Notes: generated by a model not told the origin, from the letters alone. 64,000 nt of DNA from Pseudomonas chlororaphis (GCF_003731765.1 NZ_MOAL01000001.1:248001-312000); one strand, 5' to 3'; positions 17,921 to 27,219 are shown, counted from the stretch's first letter. Numbers and translations: made by a program.

Positions 17921-19762
17921 ATGCCTGATTACCGCTCGAAAACATCCACCCACGGCCGCAACATGGCCGGCGCCCGCGCACTGTGGCGCGCCACGGGGAT
18001 GAAAGATGACGACTTCAAGAAGCCGATCATCGCCATTGCCAACTCCTTCACCCAGTTCGTACCGGGCCACGTGCACCTGAAAGACCTGGGCCAACTGGTC
18101 GCCCGGGAAATCGAACGGGCCGGTGGCGTGGCCAAGGAATTCAACACCATCGCCGTGGACGACGGCATCGCCATGGGCCACGACGGCATGCTGTATTCGC
18201 TGCCGAGCCGCGAGATCATCGCCGACTCCGTCGAGTACATGGTCAACGCCCACTGCGCCGACGCCATCGTCTGCATCTCCAACTGCGACAAGATCACCCC
18301 TGGCATGCTGATGGCCGCCCTGCGCCTGAACATCCCGGTGATCTTCGTTTCTGGCGGCCCAATGGAAGCCGGCAAGACCAAGCTCGCGTCCCACGGACTC
18401 GACCTGGTGGACGCCATGGTGATCGCCGCCGACTCCAGCGCTTCTGACGAGAAGGTTGCCGAGTACGAGCGCAGCGCCTGCCCGACGTGCGGTTCGTGCT
18501 CCGGCATGTTCACCGCCAACTCGATGAACTGCCTGGTGGAAGCCTTGGGGCTCGCCCTGCCGGGCAACGGTTCGACCCTGGCCACCCACAGCGACCGCGA
18601 GCAGCTGTTCCTGCAGGCCGGGCGCACCATTGTCGAGCTGTGCAAGCGCTACTACGGCGACAACGATGTGTCGGTGTTGCCGCGCAACATCGCCAACTTC
18701 AAGGCGTTCGAAAACGCCATGACCCTGGACATCGCCATGGGCGGTTCCACCAACACCATCCTGCACTTGCTGGCCGCCGCCCAGGAAGCCGAGATCGATT
18801 TCGACCTGCGCGACATCGACCGTCTTTCGCGCCACGTGCCGCAACTGTGCAAAGTCGCGCCGAACATCCAGAAGTACCACATGGAAGACGTGCACCGCGC
18901 CGGCGGCATCTTCAGCATCCTCGGTTCCCTGGCCCGCGGCGGCCTGCTGCACACCGACCTGCCGACCGTGCACAGCACCTCCATGGCCGAAGGCATCGCC
19001 AAGTGGGACATCACCCAGACCACCGACGAAGCCGTGCATCACTTCTTCAAGGCTGGCCCGGCAGGCATCCCGACCCAGACCGCATTCAGCCAGTCGACCC
19101 GTTGGGAAACCCTGGACGACGACCGTGAAAACGGCTGCATCCGCAGCGTCGAACACGCCTACTCCAAAGAAGGCGGCCTGGCCGTGCTCTACGGCAACAT
19201 TGCCCTGGACGGCTGCGTGGTGAAAACCGCTGGCGTCGACGAGTCGATCCACGTGTTCGAAGGCAACGCCAAGATCTTCGAAAGCCAGGACAGCGCCGTG
19301 CGCGGCATCCTCGCCGACGAAGTGAAGGCCGGCGACATCGTGATCATCCGTTACGAAGGCCCGAAAGGCGGCCCGGGCATGCAGGAAATGCTGTACCCGA
19401 CGTCGTACCTGAAGTCCAAGGGCCTGGGCAAAGCCTGTGCCCTGCTGACCGACGGCCGTTTCTCTGGCGGCACCTCGGGCCTGTCCATCGGCCACGCGTC
19501 TCCAGAAGCCGCTGCTGGCGGTGCCATCGGCCTGGTGCAGGACGGCGACAAGGTACTGATCGACATTCCGAACCGCTCGATCAACCTGTTGATCAGCGAC
19601 GAAGAACTGGCCGCACGCCGGATCGAACAGGACAAGAAAGGCTGGAAACCGGTCGAGAAGCGTCCACGTAAAGTGACCACCGCGTTGAAGGCCTACGCCC
19701 TGCTGGCCACCAGCGCCGACAAGGGCGCCGTGCGCAACAAGGCCATGCTCGACGGCCTGTAA
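17921..19762 (+). CDS. ilvD: Dihydroxy-acid dehydratase
   Basis: Iron-sulfur dehydratase that converts 2,3-dihydroxy-isovalerate and -3-methylvalerate to the 2-oxo acids in isoleucine, valine and, indirectly, leucine and pantothenate synthesis. The cluster-binding cysteines appear in [11 protein letters not shown] and in [19 protein letters not shown]; the C-terminal [14 protein letters not shown] block is the family signature. The ATG at 17921 follows CGGAGTGCTCC and starts with the canonical [20 protein letters not shown]; the upstream open frame is leader. 613 aa as in other pseudomonads. A strong terminator follows. Confidence 0.97.
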   Translation: MPDYRSKTSTHGRNMAGARALWRATGMKDDDFKKPIIAIANSFTQFVPGHVHLKDLGQLVAREIERAGGVAKEFNTIAVDDGIAMGHDGMLYSLPSREIIADSVEYMVNAHCADAIVCISNCDKITPGMLMAALRLNIPVIFVSGGPMEAGKTKLASHGLDLVDAMVIAADSSASDEKVAEYERSACPTCGSCSGMFTANSMNCLVEALGLALPGNGSTLATHSDREQLFLQAGRTIVELCKRYYGDNDVSVLPRNIANFKAFENAMTLDIAMGGSTNTILHLLAAAQEAEIDFDLRDIDRLSRHVPQLCKVAPNIQKYHMEDVHRAGGIFSILGSLARGGLLHTDLPTVHSTSMAEGIAKWDITQTTDEAVHHFFKAGPAGIPTQTAFSQSTRWETLDDDRENGCIRSVEHAYSKEGGLAVLYGNIALDGCVVKTAGVDESIHVFEGNAKIFESQDSAVRGILADEVKAGDIVIIRYEGPKGGPGMQEMLYPTSYLKSKGLGKACALLTDGRFSGGTSGLSIGHASPEAAAGGAIGLVQDGDKVLIDIPNRSINLLISDEELAARRIEQDKKGWKPVEKRPRKVTTALKAYALLATSADKGAVRNKAMLDGL

Positions 19763-19781
19763 TCACCCTCGCCCGGAAATG

Positions 19782-19813
19782 AAAATGCCCCGCCAAGTGC
19801 GGGGCATTTTTTT
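19782..19813 (+). terminator. Intrinsic terminator of ilvD
   Basis: Stem AAAATGCCCCGC / GCGGGGCATTTT with loop CAAGT and a run of seven T, starting 20 bases after the ilvD stop. Confidence 0.93.
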
Positions 19814-19842
19814 CAGCAACCATCACCTCAACACACCCCTGC

Positions 19843-19864
19843 GTAGGAGCCGGCTTGCCGGCGA
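19843..19864 (+). repeat. REP core, single copy
   Basis: GTAGGAGCCGGCTTGCCGGC followed by GA, the REP sequence found repeatedly in this window. A degenerate inverted partner lies near 19890-19910. It separates ilvD from the convergent SGNH gene. Confidence 0.75.
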
Positions 19865-19914
19865 TAAGCCCTCAAGCTGAGCGCCAATCGTTGGCAAGCC
19901 AGCGCCCACAAGGC

Positions 19915-21141
19915 TTAGGGCATGCGTTCGCCCAGTTGTCCGCGCAGGTAGCGGTACAAACCGTCGGCGCTTTTGCGGTAACCCTCGGCGCTCAGGTGCA
20001 CCAGGTCATTGCGCGCCAGCTCGCTGGCCTGCCATTGGCGGATGGAGCAGTCACCGCCCATAAAGGCCTGCCAGTCCCAGAACAGCGTGCGGTTGCGCTG
20101 GGCCATGTCCTTCTGGATCTGAATCACCTGGCGCAACGGCTGGGGCTGAGCGGCGGCGCAACTGCCGGCGCCGCGGCGCTTGATCGAGTCCGGCGGGCCC
20201 ACCAGCACAATCACCGCCTTGGGCAGGTTCTGGCGCAGCAGGTTGACCTTGCCCTGCAACTGGCTGCGGTACAGGGCCAGGTCCAGGTCGTCATCAAAGG
20301 CCTCGTTGGTGCCATAGGCCAGCACCACCATGTCCGGGCGCAGTGCCTTGAGACTGTCCATCCAGCCCGGCTGCCACTTGTCCTGCACATCCAGGCGGGC
20401 GCCGTTGATGCCCAGGGACGAATAAATCACCCCGGCGCTCTTCTGGGCGAGGATGTTCCAACCACCCAGGGCCAGCCCCTGGTCACTGCCGACGCTGAAG
20501 TCTGCCGGCAATGTCAGGTTGTTGAACGGCGGGCTGAAGCGCCATTGCCCACCGGTCGCGGCGAGCATGCGGCTGGCCTTGTTGCGGTTGTCCCGGGCAT
20601 TCAGGCTGCTGTTGCTGGTGGCCGAGTACAGCGCGGAGATCCGATATTGCTGGGTGCTGGGCTGGCGTTCGGCGATGTTGACCCGGGCACCCGGGGTCAT
20701 CGGCAACGACAGGTAGCCGCCCAGGGGGAATTGGTTGCTTTGTTGATTGCGCGCCGACACCAGCGACCATTGGCGCTTGGCAACGTTGAGGATCACCCGC
20801 TCATAGCGCGTACCGGGCACCGGTGTTGCGGCAATGAAACCGATGCCGCCATCACCGTATTGGGCTTGCAGCAACCGGCGCATTTCGCCGCTGAACAGAT
20901 CGGCCGCCGTGTGCGAATCGCCCAACTGGACAATGCTGATAGGCGTGCGGTCAGAAGTCTTGAGTTTGCGCGCCAGGCCCGCGAGGTTGGGGTCACTGCC
21001 CAGCACCGGTTGAGGTTTCTTCGCACTCGCTCCTGCCTTGCCCTGGAGCGTGGCCGGCGTCGCCTGGACTTCGGCAGTCGGGCTGCAGCTGCACAGCAAA
21101 GTAATGCTCAGCAACAGCGCGACGCCCTGCAGTCGGCCCAT
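19915..21141 (-). CDS. SGNH-hydrolase-fold lipoprotein of an O-acetylation cluster
   Basis: 408 aa. The N-terminus is a lipoprotein-like signal (LLLSITLLCSC, with Cys19 as likely lipidation site). The SGNH blocks are present: GDSHTAAD at residues 74-81 (block I serine), AYGTNEAFD (Asn block) and DLVHLSAEG near the C-terminus with the Asp-x2-His pair. Such proteins are esterases or acetyltransferases acting on envelope glycans. It ends a three-gene unit with a DUF459-type SGNH protein and an MBOAT acyltransferase, separated by one base from the former. Likely role: periplasmic transfer or removal of acetyl groups on an unidentified polymer. Catalytic motifs are seen; the substrate is not deducible. 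Confidence 0.8.
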   Translation of the reverse strand: MGRLQGVALLLSITLLCSCSPTAEVQATPATLQGKAGASAKKPQPVLGSDPNLAGLARKLKTSDRTPISIVQLGDSHTAADLFSGEMRRLLQAQYGDGGIGFIAATPVPGTRYERVILNVAKRQWSLVSARNQQSNQFPLGGYLSLPMTPGARVNIAERQPSTQQYRISALYSATSNSSLNARDNRNKASRMLAATGGQWRFSPPFNNLTLPADFSVGSDQGLALGGWNILAQKSAGVIYSSLGINGARLDVQDKWQPGWMDSLKALRPDMVVLAYGTNEAFDDDLDLALYRSQLQGKVNLLRQNLPKAVIVLVGPPDSIKRRGAGSCAAAQPQPLRQVIQIQKDMAQRNRTLFWDWQAFMGGDCSIRQWQASELARNDLVHLSAEGYRKSADGLYRYLRGQLGERMP

Positions 21142-21142
21142 G

Positions 21143-22306
21143 TCAGTGCTCCGTCAATTGTGGGGTGGGAAATTGGATCAGGGACAGCACCCCCTCGGCG
21201 ATCAACTTCTGCCCCGTGGGGGTGAAATGGATGCCGTCGTCAACGCGGGTCTTGACCTTCTTCTGGCCGTTGGCGGTCAGGTAATAGGAAAACGTGTCGT
21301 TTTCATAGCCCAGGATCCGGTTGGCCGAGACAAAGTGCTGGTGGTAAAGCTCGATCTGGCTTTTGTAGAGCTCATTCAAGTACGCCATGGCCGCCGACAG
21401 CTTGGCTTTTTCCATGTTCGGCGGGCCGACCCAGATCACTTGCACGCCGCGGTCACGGGCAACGTCGAGGATCGAGTCGATGCGTTGCCGGTAGGCCACT
21501 TCCCAGTCGGGGTGTTTGAAGCGCAAGAACGGCTTGCCTTTGCCATCGGGCATGTCCCAAGGGTCGTTGGGCCCCAGGAAAATCACCATCAGGCGGATCT
21601 TCGGGTTGGCCGCCAAGGTGCTCTCGACCGTCTTGGGCCAGTTGAAGAAGTTGGGGTAGGCCAGCCCGGTGCTCTGCCGGCTGAGGTTGGTGCTTTTCAC
21701 GTTGTAGCGTTTGCGCAGGGTGTTGGCCATGTGTGGCGCCACGCCCTGCATCAGCGAGTCGCCGACAAAAAACACTTCATCACCTTCCGCCAGGGTGACC
21801 ACCAGCGGCAGGGCCGGCGGTGCCGGGTGCGAGGTCTCCACCACGGTGGCCGGCGCCGGCGCTTCGACGTCCGGCGCAGGCAGCCCATGGGCGACCGGCA
21901 CGGTCTCGTGTGTCGGCTCGTGTGTCGCTTGATGCGCGGCTTGATGGCCAGCTTCATGCTGCGGCTCGGGCTGCGGCTCAGGCTCGACCGCCAGGCTCGG
22001 CAACGGCGCCAGGGGTTCATCCTCGGACGCGGCTTGCGCCTGGGCCACCAGGTTCACGTCGAAACGGCCGAAGAAGGCCACGCGGGCCTCCTCCAACTGC
22101 TGGTTGAGTTGGGCCCCCAGGCGCCACTCGGGGTTTTGCGACAGCGCCGGGATGTCACAGCCGTCGTGATACTTCTGTTGGCAGTACAGGCGAATGGAGT
22201 TCTGGTTGAACCAGAACAGCATCAGGCTGATGACCAGGATGGCGTACAGCACTTTGGCGGCGCCGGTGTGGCGGCGCAGCAAGGAGGAACGCTTAGAAAC
22301 TGGCAT
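21143..22306 (-). CDS. DUF459/SGNH family membrane-anchored protein with His-rich linker
   Basis: 387 aa. One transmembrane segment lies near residues 19-34, then a periplasmic part. Residues about 96-168 form a low-complexity linker rich in Pro, Glu, Ala and His (Q-H-E-A-G-H-Q-A-A-H-Q-A-T-H repeats at about 116-140). The SGNH domain follows: FVGDSLMQG at 179-187, FLGPNDPWD around 244-251 and DDGIHFTPTG around 356-365 with the catalytic Asp/His pair. The start overlaps the end of the MBOAT gene by 14 bases, so translation is coupled. Comparable to the periplasmic acetyltransferase partners of MBOAT proteins (PatB, AlgJ/AlgX-like function), although not in the alginate locus. Confidence 0.8.
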   Translation of the reverse strand: MPVSKRSSLLRRHTGAAKVLYAILVISLMLFWFNQNSIRLYCQQKYHDGCDIPALSQNPEWRLGAQLNQQLEEARVAFFGRFDVNLVAQAQAASEDEPLAPLPSLAVEPEPQPEPQHEAGHQAAHQATHEPTHETVPVAHGLPAPDVEAPAPATVVETSHPAPPALPLVVTLAEGDEVFFVGDSLMQGVAPHMANTLRKRYNVKSTNLSRQSTGLAYPNFFNWPKTVESTLAANPKIRLMVIFLGPNDPWDMPDGKGKPFLRFKHPDWEVAYRQRIDSILDVARDRGVQVIWVGPPNMEKAKLSAAMAYLNELYKSQIELYHQHFVSANRILGYENDTFSYYLTANGQKKVKTRVDDGIHFTPTGQKLIAEGVLSLIQFPTPQLTEH

Positions 22307-23705
22307 AGATAAACCCCGGCACGCCCGACGGTGAAGCAAAAATGACCAAACCTATAAACAGCCCCACCGGCAGCGGATACAGCAGCCACGGCAGGCGGGT
22401 ACTGGCCTCGAACACCCGGCGCAGCAGCGCCACGACAAGGGGGTAGAAGGCCACGAACAGCAGGCAGCCCAACAACACCGCACCGTCACGGGCCAGCCCG
22501 GCCAGGGACAGGCCGCCCAGGCCGGCGAACATGTCCAGGGCGTCGCTGAAGGTGGCGCAGCGGAAGAAGATCCAGGCCAAGGCCACGTAGTGGAAAGTCA
22601 GCAGGCGCGCCAACAGGTCGCCGACCAGGCCACTCGAGCGCTCCGGCAACCAGGAACTGCAGAGTTTGTAGAGCGCCAACCCGACGCCGTGCAGGGCGCC
22701 CCAGATAATGAAGTTGGCGCTGGCGCCGTGCCACAGCCCGGAAATCAGCATGGCCAGTAGCATGTTCAGGTTGCCACGCCATACGCCACGGCGATTGCCC
22801 CCCAGGGGGATGTAGACGTAGTCGCGGATAAAGGTCGACAGGCTGATGTGCCAGCGCCCCCAGAATTCTTTGAGGTTGCGCGCGGCGTAGGGGTAGTTGA
22901 AGTTCTGCGGCAGGCGAAAGCCCAGCAACAGGGCAATGCCGGTCACCAGGTCGGTGTAGCCGCTGAAGTTGAAGTAGATCAGGAACGAATAGCCGTAGAC
23001 GCTGCGCAGGATCTGTTCGGCGCTGAAACTCACCGGGCTGTCGAACACCGGGTCGACCCATTCGTTGGCCAGCCAGGAACTGAGGAAAAACAGCTTCACC
23101 ACCGCCAAGGCGATCAAGCCCAGGGCACGCTGGGGCTCCAACACCTCACGCATCTGCGGCGGACGAATTTGCGGCAGCATGTGGCTGGCGCGGTTCACTG
23201 GGCCGGCGATCAGGCTGGGGAAGAACGCCAGGTACAGAGCCAGGTCCAGGGGGGAACCGGGTTGCATCTCGCCCCGGTTGATCGACACCAGGTAGCTGAC
23301 CGAATGGAAGGTGTAGAACGACAGCCCCACCGGCAACAGCACTTCCAGTAACGGCAGTGACACTTCAAGCCCGAACTGGGCCAGGCCGGCCTGCACGCTG
23401 CTGGTAAAGAAGTCCTGGTACTTGAACAGGTAGAAGCAACCGAGCACCAGCAGCAGGATCAAGCCGTTGACGAAAGTGCGTCCGGGGTAACGCCGAGCCA
23501 GGTGGCCAAGCCCATACACCAGGGCGCTGTAGCCCAGCAGGATGTAGAGGAAGTCCAGGCTGAAACTGGCGAGGATGCCGTAACTGGCCGCCAGCAACAG
23601 CAGGTTCTGCAAACGCAGACTCCAGCACAGGCTCCAATACAGGACAAAGAACAGGATGAAGCAGAGGCCGAATTCGATCGAGAGGTAGCTCACAACGTAT
23701 TCCAT
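22293..23705 (-). CDS. MBOAT family O-acyltransferase (AlgI/PatA/DltB-like)
   Basis: 470 aa, polytopic. The membrane-bound O-acyltransferase signature is clear: FWGRWHISLSTFIRDYVYIP (His286 region) and the catalytic histidine His326 in SGLWHGASANFIIWG. These proteins move acetyl groups across the inner membrane to periplasmic SGNH partners. The start ATG at 23705 opens directly into the first hydrophobic segment; a longer frame upstream has no support. It heads the three-gene unit. No glycosyltransferase, polymerase or alginate gene is adjacent, so the acceptor polymer is unknown; peptidoglycan, O-antigen and exopolysaccharide are all possible. Confidence 0.88.
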   Translation of the reverse strand: MEYVVSYLSIEFGLCFILFFVLYWSLCWSLRLQNLLLLAASYGILASFSLDFLYILLGYSALVYGLGHLARRYPGRTFVNGLILLLVLGCFYLFKYQDFFTSSVQAGLAQFGLEVSLPLLEVLLPVGLSFYTFHSVSYLVSINRGEMQPGSPLDLALYLAFFPSLIAGPVNRASHMLPQIRPPQMREVLEPQRALGLIALAVVKLFFLSSWLANEWVDPVFDSPVSFSAEQILRSVYGYSFLIYFNFSGYTDLVTGIALLLGFRLPQNFNYPYAARNLKEFWGRWHISLSTFIRDYVYIPLGGNRRGVWRGNLNMLLAMLISGLWHGASANFIIWGALHGVGLALYKLCSSWLPERSSGLVGDLLARLLTFHYVALAWIFFRCATFSDALDMFAGLGGLSLAGLARDGAVLLGCLLFVAFYPLVVALLRRVFEASTRLPWLLYPLPVGLFIGLVIFASPSGVPGFIYASF

Positions 23706-23815
23706 TACGCGCAGTCGGAAGGGAGCCCAGCACGCAAGGAACAAGCCGCGGCGTTAAGCGGCGGCGATTATGGCAGAGGGCCTTTATCTGTCACAAGTTG
23801 AAACATTCTCCCCCC

Positions 23816-23899
23816 TGTAGGAGCTGGCTTGCCAGCGATGGCGCCCCCAAGGGCAGCGCCAAATACGGGGGCCTTATCGCCGGCAAGCCGGCTCCTACA
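23816..23899. repeat. REPIN (two inverted REP copies)
   Basis: TGTAGGAGCTGGCTTGCCAG.. at 23816-23838 and its inverted partner TCGCCGGCAAGCCGGCTCCT.. at 23877-23899 flank a 38-base centre that is itself rich in GGGGC repeats. Typical P. fluorescens REPIN size of about 85 bases. It fills most of the gap between the MBOAT gene start and the HAD gene end. Confidence 0.82.
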
Positions 23900-23916
23900 T
23901 AGGTGGGCCGAGGCGG

Positions 23917-24972
23917 TTACTGGATGTCTTCAGGTTTGACGATGACCCAGTTCTTGTCGGCGGTGACGGGCAGCCCTTCCTTGGCCTGGGCCGCGGCGTG
24001 CTTGGCCATCATGCCGTTGAGCTGGGTCATGTACTTGTCCTTGCGGTTGATCCACAGGTGGATGCCGCCTTTGGCCACGTCCACATCGTGGAACAGCATG
24101 TAGCCGTCGCTGGTCGGGGTGTCGCCGCCCACCAGCACCGGTTTTTTCCACTCGTCGATGTAAGTCAGGATCGCCGCGTGCTTGCCGGCCATCCAGGTCG
24201 CCGGGGTCCACAGGTAAGGGGTCAGTTCCAGGCCGAGGTTGGCCTTCTCGTCATACTTGCCGTTGCTGATCTGCTTGCGCGCGGTGGTCAGCTCGCCGGT
24301 CTTGCGGTCCTTGAGCAGGGTGGTCACGCCGATCACGTTCTGCGGTTTGACGTTGTAACCGTACTTGGGATCGGAGGCGACCATGCGCACCAGCTCTTCG
24401 GAGGCGGCGGTCATCACATAGACCTCGATGCCGTTCTCCATCAGCTTGTTGTACAGCTCGGTCTGGCCGGTGAAGACCTTGGGCGGGTTGACCTCGATGG
24501 TCTTGACCACGTCGCCGTCGTAGTAGGTGCTCGACACCGGCTTGCCCGACGCCATCAACTCGTCGACATAGCCCTTGAGTTCCTTGAGGGTGAAGCCCGA
24601 GAACACCTGGGCGACCCAGGGGTAGCAGACCATGTCGTCGACTTCACACAGGCGGTAGTAGTAGCTGAACAGGCTCTCCTTGTGCTCGGCGGTGTCCTTG
24701 AAGGGCATCAGCTTGAGGGACGGGTCGAGGGTTTCCCGGGTGATCAGGCCCTTGTTCTCCATAAAGGGCAGCAAGGACTCTTCGAGGTCGTAGCGGTAAC
24801 TGGTGTTGTCCATGTCGAACACCGCGTAGTTACCCTTGTTGGCATTGGCCGCGATCATCGCGTCCAACTGCTTGGCCTGCTCCTGCGGCCAGTGTTTCAA
24901 CTCGGTGGCAAAGGCCTGGCCGGCGAGGCCCAGGCAGAGTGCAACCGCCAGGAATTTCGGAGTACGTTTCAT
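23917..24972 (-). CDS. pchP: Secreted HAD phosphatase, phosphorylcholine phosphatase-like
   Basis: 351 aa with a Sec signal peptide (about residues 1-22, ...GLAGQAFA). HAD motif I is FDMDNT; in mature numbering DMDNT falls at 31-35, exactly as described for P. aeruginosa PchP. Motif II is MTAASEE and motif III GGDTPTSDGYM. PchP hydrolyses phosphorylcholine (and phosphorylethanolamine) in the periplasm after phospholipase C acts on phosphatidylcholine, releasing choline and phosphate. Divergent from tcyP, with 241 bases between. The substrate is inferred from the motif match; a general acid phosphatase is the alternative. Confidence 0.78.
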   Translation of the reverse strand: MKRTPKFLAVALCLGLAGQAFATELKHWPQEQAKQLDAMIAANANKGNYAVFDMDNTSYRYDLEESLLPFMENKGLITRETLDPSLKLMPFKDTAEHKESLFSYYYRLCEVDDMVCYPWVAQVFSGFTLKELKGYVDELMASGKPVSSTYYDGDVVKTIEVNPPKVFTGQTELYNKLMENGIEVYVMTAASEELVRMVASDPKYGYNVKPQNVIGVTTLLKDRKTGELTTARKQISNGKYDEKANLGLELTPYLWTPATWMAGKHAAILTYIDEWKKPVLVGGDTPTSDGYMLFHDVDVAKGGIHLWINRKDKYMTQLNGMMAKHAAAQAKEGLPVTADKNWVIVKPEDIQ

Positions 24973-25168
24973 CGATATTTTCTCCCTGAGTGAAAGCGTT
25001 CGACGCTAACAAATCCGTGTGACAGTCCTCGTCTGCACACGACCGCCTGTTTCCCCTGAGCGCCAACCGCATGTGCCTGGGCGTCAACGGCTTATTCCAA
25101 AAACGACAGGGGCTATTCAATCTCGTTATTAATTCTTTATATATCAAGCTGTTAGAGTTTCCGGTTCG

Positions 25169-25190
25169 CCATCGCGGGCACACGCGATGG
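25169..25190 (+). promoter_or_regulatory. Hairpin in the tcyP leader
   Basis: Perfect 8-base inverted repeat CCATCGCG / CGCGATGG with loop GGCACA, 24 bases before the tcyP ATG. An AT-rich stretch (TTTATATAT) just upstream could hold the -10 box. It could be an operator or a 5' leader hairpin. Confidence 0.4.
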
Positions 25191-25213
25191 GCACACCTCT
25201 TATCGGAGCCTCA

Positions 25214-26605
25214 ATGAATCTGCCGCTGATCCTCAATCTGCTGGTGTTCCTCGCCCTGTTGCTGGGCCTGGCACAAACCCGCCACAGCTCCTGGAGCCTG
25301 GCCAAAAAAGTGCTCTTGGCCCTGGTGCTCGGGGTGCTCTTCGGCGCGGCGTTGCACGCCATCTACGGCGCTGGCAACCCGGTGCTCAAAGCCTCCATCG
25401 GCTGGTTCGACCTGGTGGGCAACGGTTATGTTCAGTTGCTGCAAATGATCGTCATCCCGCTGGTGTTCGCCTCGATCCTCAGCGCCGTGGCGCGCCTGCA
25501 CAACGCCTCGTCCCTGGGCAAAATCAGCTTCCTGACCATCGGCACCCTGCTGTTCACCACCGCCATCGCGGCGCTGGTGGGCATCAGCCTGACCAACCTG
25601 TTCGGCCTGACCGCCGAAGGGCTGGTGGCGGGGACCCAGGAAATGGCCCGCCTGCAAGTGATCCAGAGTGACTACGCGGGCAAGGTCGCCGACCTCAACG
25701 TGCCGCAGCTGCTGCTGTCGTTCATTCCGCAGAACCCCTTTGCCGACCTGGCCCGGGCCAAGCCCACCTCGATCATCAGCGTGGTGATCTTCGCCGCCTT
25801 CCTCGGGGTCGCCGCCTTGCAGTTGCTCAAGGACGATGCCGACAAAGGCCAGAAAGTGCTCAACGCCATCGACACCCTGCAAGCCTGGGTCACCCGCCTG
25901 GTGCGCCTGGTGATGAAGCTCACGCCCTATGGCGTGCTGGCGCTGATGACCAAGGTGGTGGCCGGTTCGAACCTGCAGGACATCATCAAGCTCGGCAGTT
26001 TTGTGCTGGTGTCGTACCTGGGCCTGGGCCTGATGTTCGTGGTCCACGGCCTGCTGGTGGCCCTGGCGGGGATCAACCCGCTGCGCTTTTTCCGCAAGAT
26101 CTGGCCGGTGCTGACCTTCGCCTTTACCAGCCGCTCCAGCGCCGCGACCATCCCGCTGAGCATCGAAGCCCAGACCCAGCGCCTGGGCATCCCATCGTCC
26201 ATCGCCAGCTTCGCCGCCTCGTTCGGCGCGACCATTGGCCAGAACGGCTGTGCCGGCCTGTACCCGGCGATGCTCGCGGTGATGGTGGCGCCCACGGTGG
26301 GCATCAACCCCCTGGACCCGCTGTGGATTGCCACCCTGGTGGCGATTGTGACCTTGAGTTCGGCCGGTGTGGCCGGTGTGGGCGGGGGCGCGACCTTTGC
26401 CGCGCTGATCGTGCTGCCGGCCATGGGCTTGCCGGTGTCTCTGGTGGCCTTGCTGATTTCCGTGGAGCCCCTGATCGACATGGGCCGCACCGCGCTGAAC
26501 GTCAGCGGCTCGATAACCGCCGGCGCCATCACCAGCCAGGTGATGCAGCAAACCGACAAAGCGCTGCTGGACGCCGATGAGCATTCGGAGTTGAAGCAGG
26601 CGTAA
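25214..26605 (+). CDS. tcyP: L-cystine:cation symporter, TcyP/YdjN family
   Basis: 463 aa secondary transporter of the dicarboxylate/amino acid:cation symporter (DAACS) fold with about eight membrane segments and two re-entrant loops. Conserved blocks: [21 protein letters not shown], the serine-rich hairpin [15 protein letters not shown] and the Asn-containing [16 protein letters not shown]. The pattern matches TcyP/YdjN cystine importers rather than GltP or DctA. The ATG at 25214 follows CGGAGCCTCA; an upstream frame start is possible but adds nothing recognisable. Confidence 0.88.
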   Translation: MNLPLILNLLVFLALLLGLAQTRHSSWSLAKKVLLALVLGVLFGAALHAIYGAGNPVLKASIGWFDLVGNGYVQLLQMIVIPLVFASILSAVARLHNASSLGKISFLTIGTLLFTTAIAALVGISLTNLFGLTAEGLVAGTQEMARLQVIQSDYAGKVADLNVPQLLLSFIPQNPFADLARAKPTSIISVVIFAAFLGVAALQLLKDDADKGQKVLNAIDTLQAWVTRLVRLVMKLTPYGVLALMTKVVAGSNLQDIIKLGSFVLVSYLGLGLMFVVHGLLVALAGINPLRFFRKIWPVLTFAFTSRSSAATIPLSIEAQTQRLGIPSSIASFAASFGATIGQNGCAGLYPAMLAVMVAPTVGINPLDPLWIATLVAIVTLSSAGVAGVGGGATFAALIVLPAMGLPVSLVALLISVEPLIDMGRTALNVSGSITAGAITSQVMQQTDKALLDADEHSELKQA

Positions 26606-26607
26606 AA

Positions 26608-26700
26608 AAACAGCAGCAAGCTGTAAGCCACAAGCTGCAAGAACGAGCCCGTCAGCTTCTACTTGCCGCTTACGGCTTGTGGCTTACGGCTTGTGGCTTT
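26608..26700. repeat. AAGC-type palindromic repeat between convergent tcyP and folA, with 14-base tandem repeat
   Basis: An imperfect inverted repeat built of CAAGCTGTAAGCCACAAG on the left and its complement on the right. The right arm carries two exact tandem copies of TTACGGCTTGTGGC at 26670-26683 and 26684-26697. Starting with an A-run after the tcyP stop and ending in TTTTG, it may terminate both convergent transcripts. Related AAGC-rich repeats occur at 36750-36880 and 58063-58125. Confidence 0.6.
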
Positions 26701-26706
26701 TGTCTT

Positions 26707-27219
26707 TCATCTCCTCTCCCACACCTCAAAGCTGTACGCCGGTTTGTCCCCTTCCGGCGGATTCGGTACGTCCGACACCAATTGCCATTGGTCCAGATCG
26801 AACGCTGGAAACCAGGCATCCCCTTCCGGGCTCAGTGCTACCCGCGTCAGGTACAGGCGATCCGCCTGCTCCAGGCCCTGGGCATATAACTGGGCGCCGC
26901 CGATCAACATCAGTTCCTCCACGCCCTGCTCCAGCGCCCAGGCTTCGGCGCGCTCGACGGCGGCCTCCAAGGACGGAAAAACCTCGGCACCTTCGAGCAC
27001 CAGATCGGTCTGACGACTGACCACGATGTTCAAGCGCCCCGGCAATGGGCGACCGAGGGAATCCCAGGTCTTGCGACCCATGATGATCGGCTTGCCGAGG
27101 GTGGTGGCCTTGAAGTATTTGAAATCCCCCGGCAAGTGCCAGGGCATGCTGTTGTCGATGCCGATCACGCGGTTTTCACCGAGGGCCGCGATCAGACTGA
27201 GGGGGAGAGTTTTTTTCAT
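26707..27219 (-). CDS. folA: Dihydrofolate reductase
   Basis: Reduces dihydrofolate with NADPH; target of trimethoprim. Motifs: IAALGENRVIG, MPWHLPGDFKYFK (substrate loop), IIMGRKTWDSLGRPLPGRLNIVVSR (NADPH binding) and LMLIGGAQLY. 170 aa, standard. The ATG at 27219 lacks a strong Shine-Dalgarno sequence. It functions with thyA at 40.5-41.4 kb, which produces dihydrofolate. Confidence 0.97.
   Translation of the reverse strand: MKKTLPLSLIAALGENRVIGIDNSMPWHLPGDFKYFKATTLGKPIIMGRKTWDSLGRPLPGRLNIVVSRQTDLVLEGAEVFPSLEAAVERAEAWALEQGVEELMLIGGAQLYAQGLEQADRLYLTRVALSPEGDAWFPAFDLDQWQLVSDVPNPPEGDKPAYSFEVWERR

Noticed and set aside
17879..19495. A 538-codon frame antisense to ilvD
   Set aside because: Low-complexity His/Val/Gly/Ala-rich translation without motifs; ilvD on the other strand is certain.
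26670..26697. Tandem repeat as possible CRISPR fragment
   Set aside because: Only two 14-base units without spacers; it is part of a palindromic intergenic repeat. No cas genes in the window.
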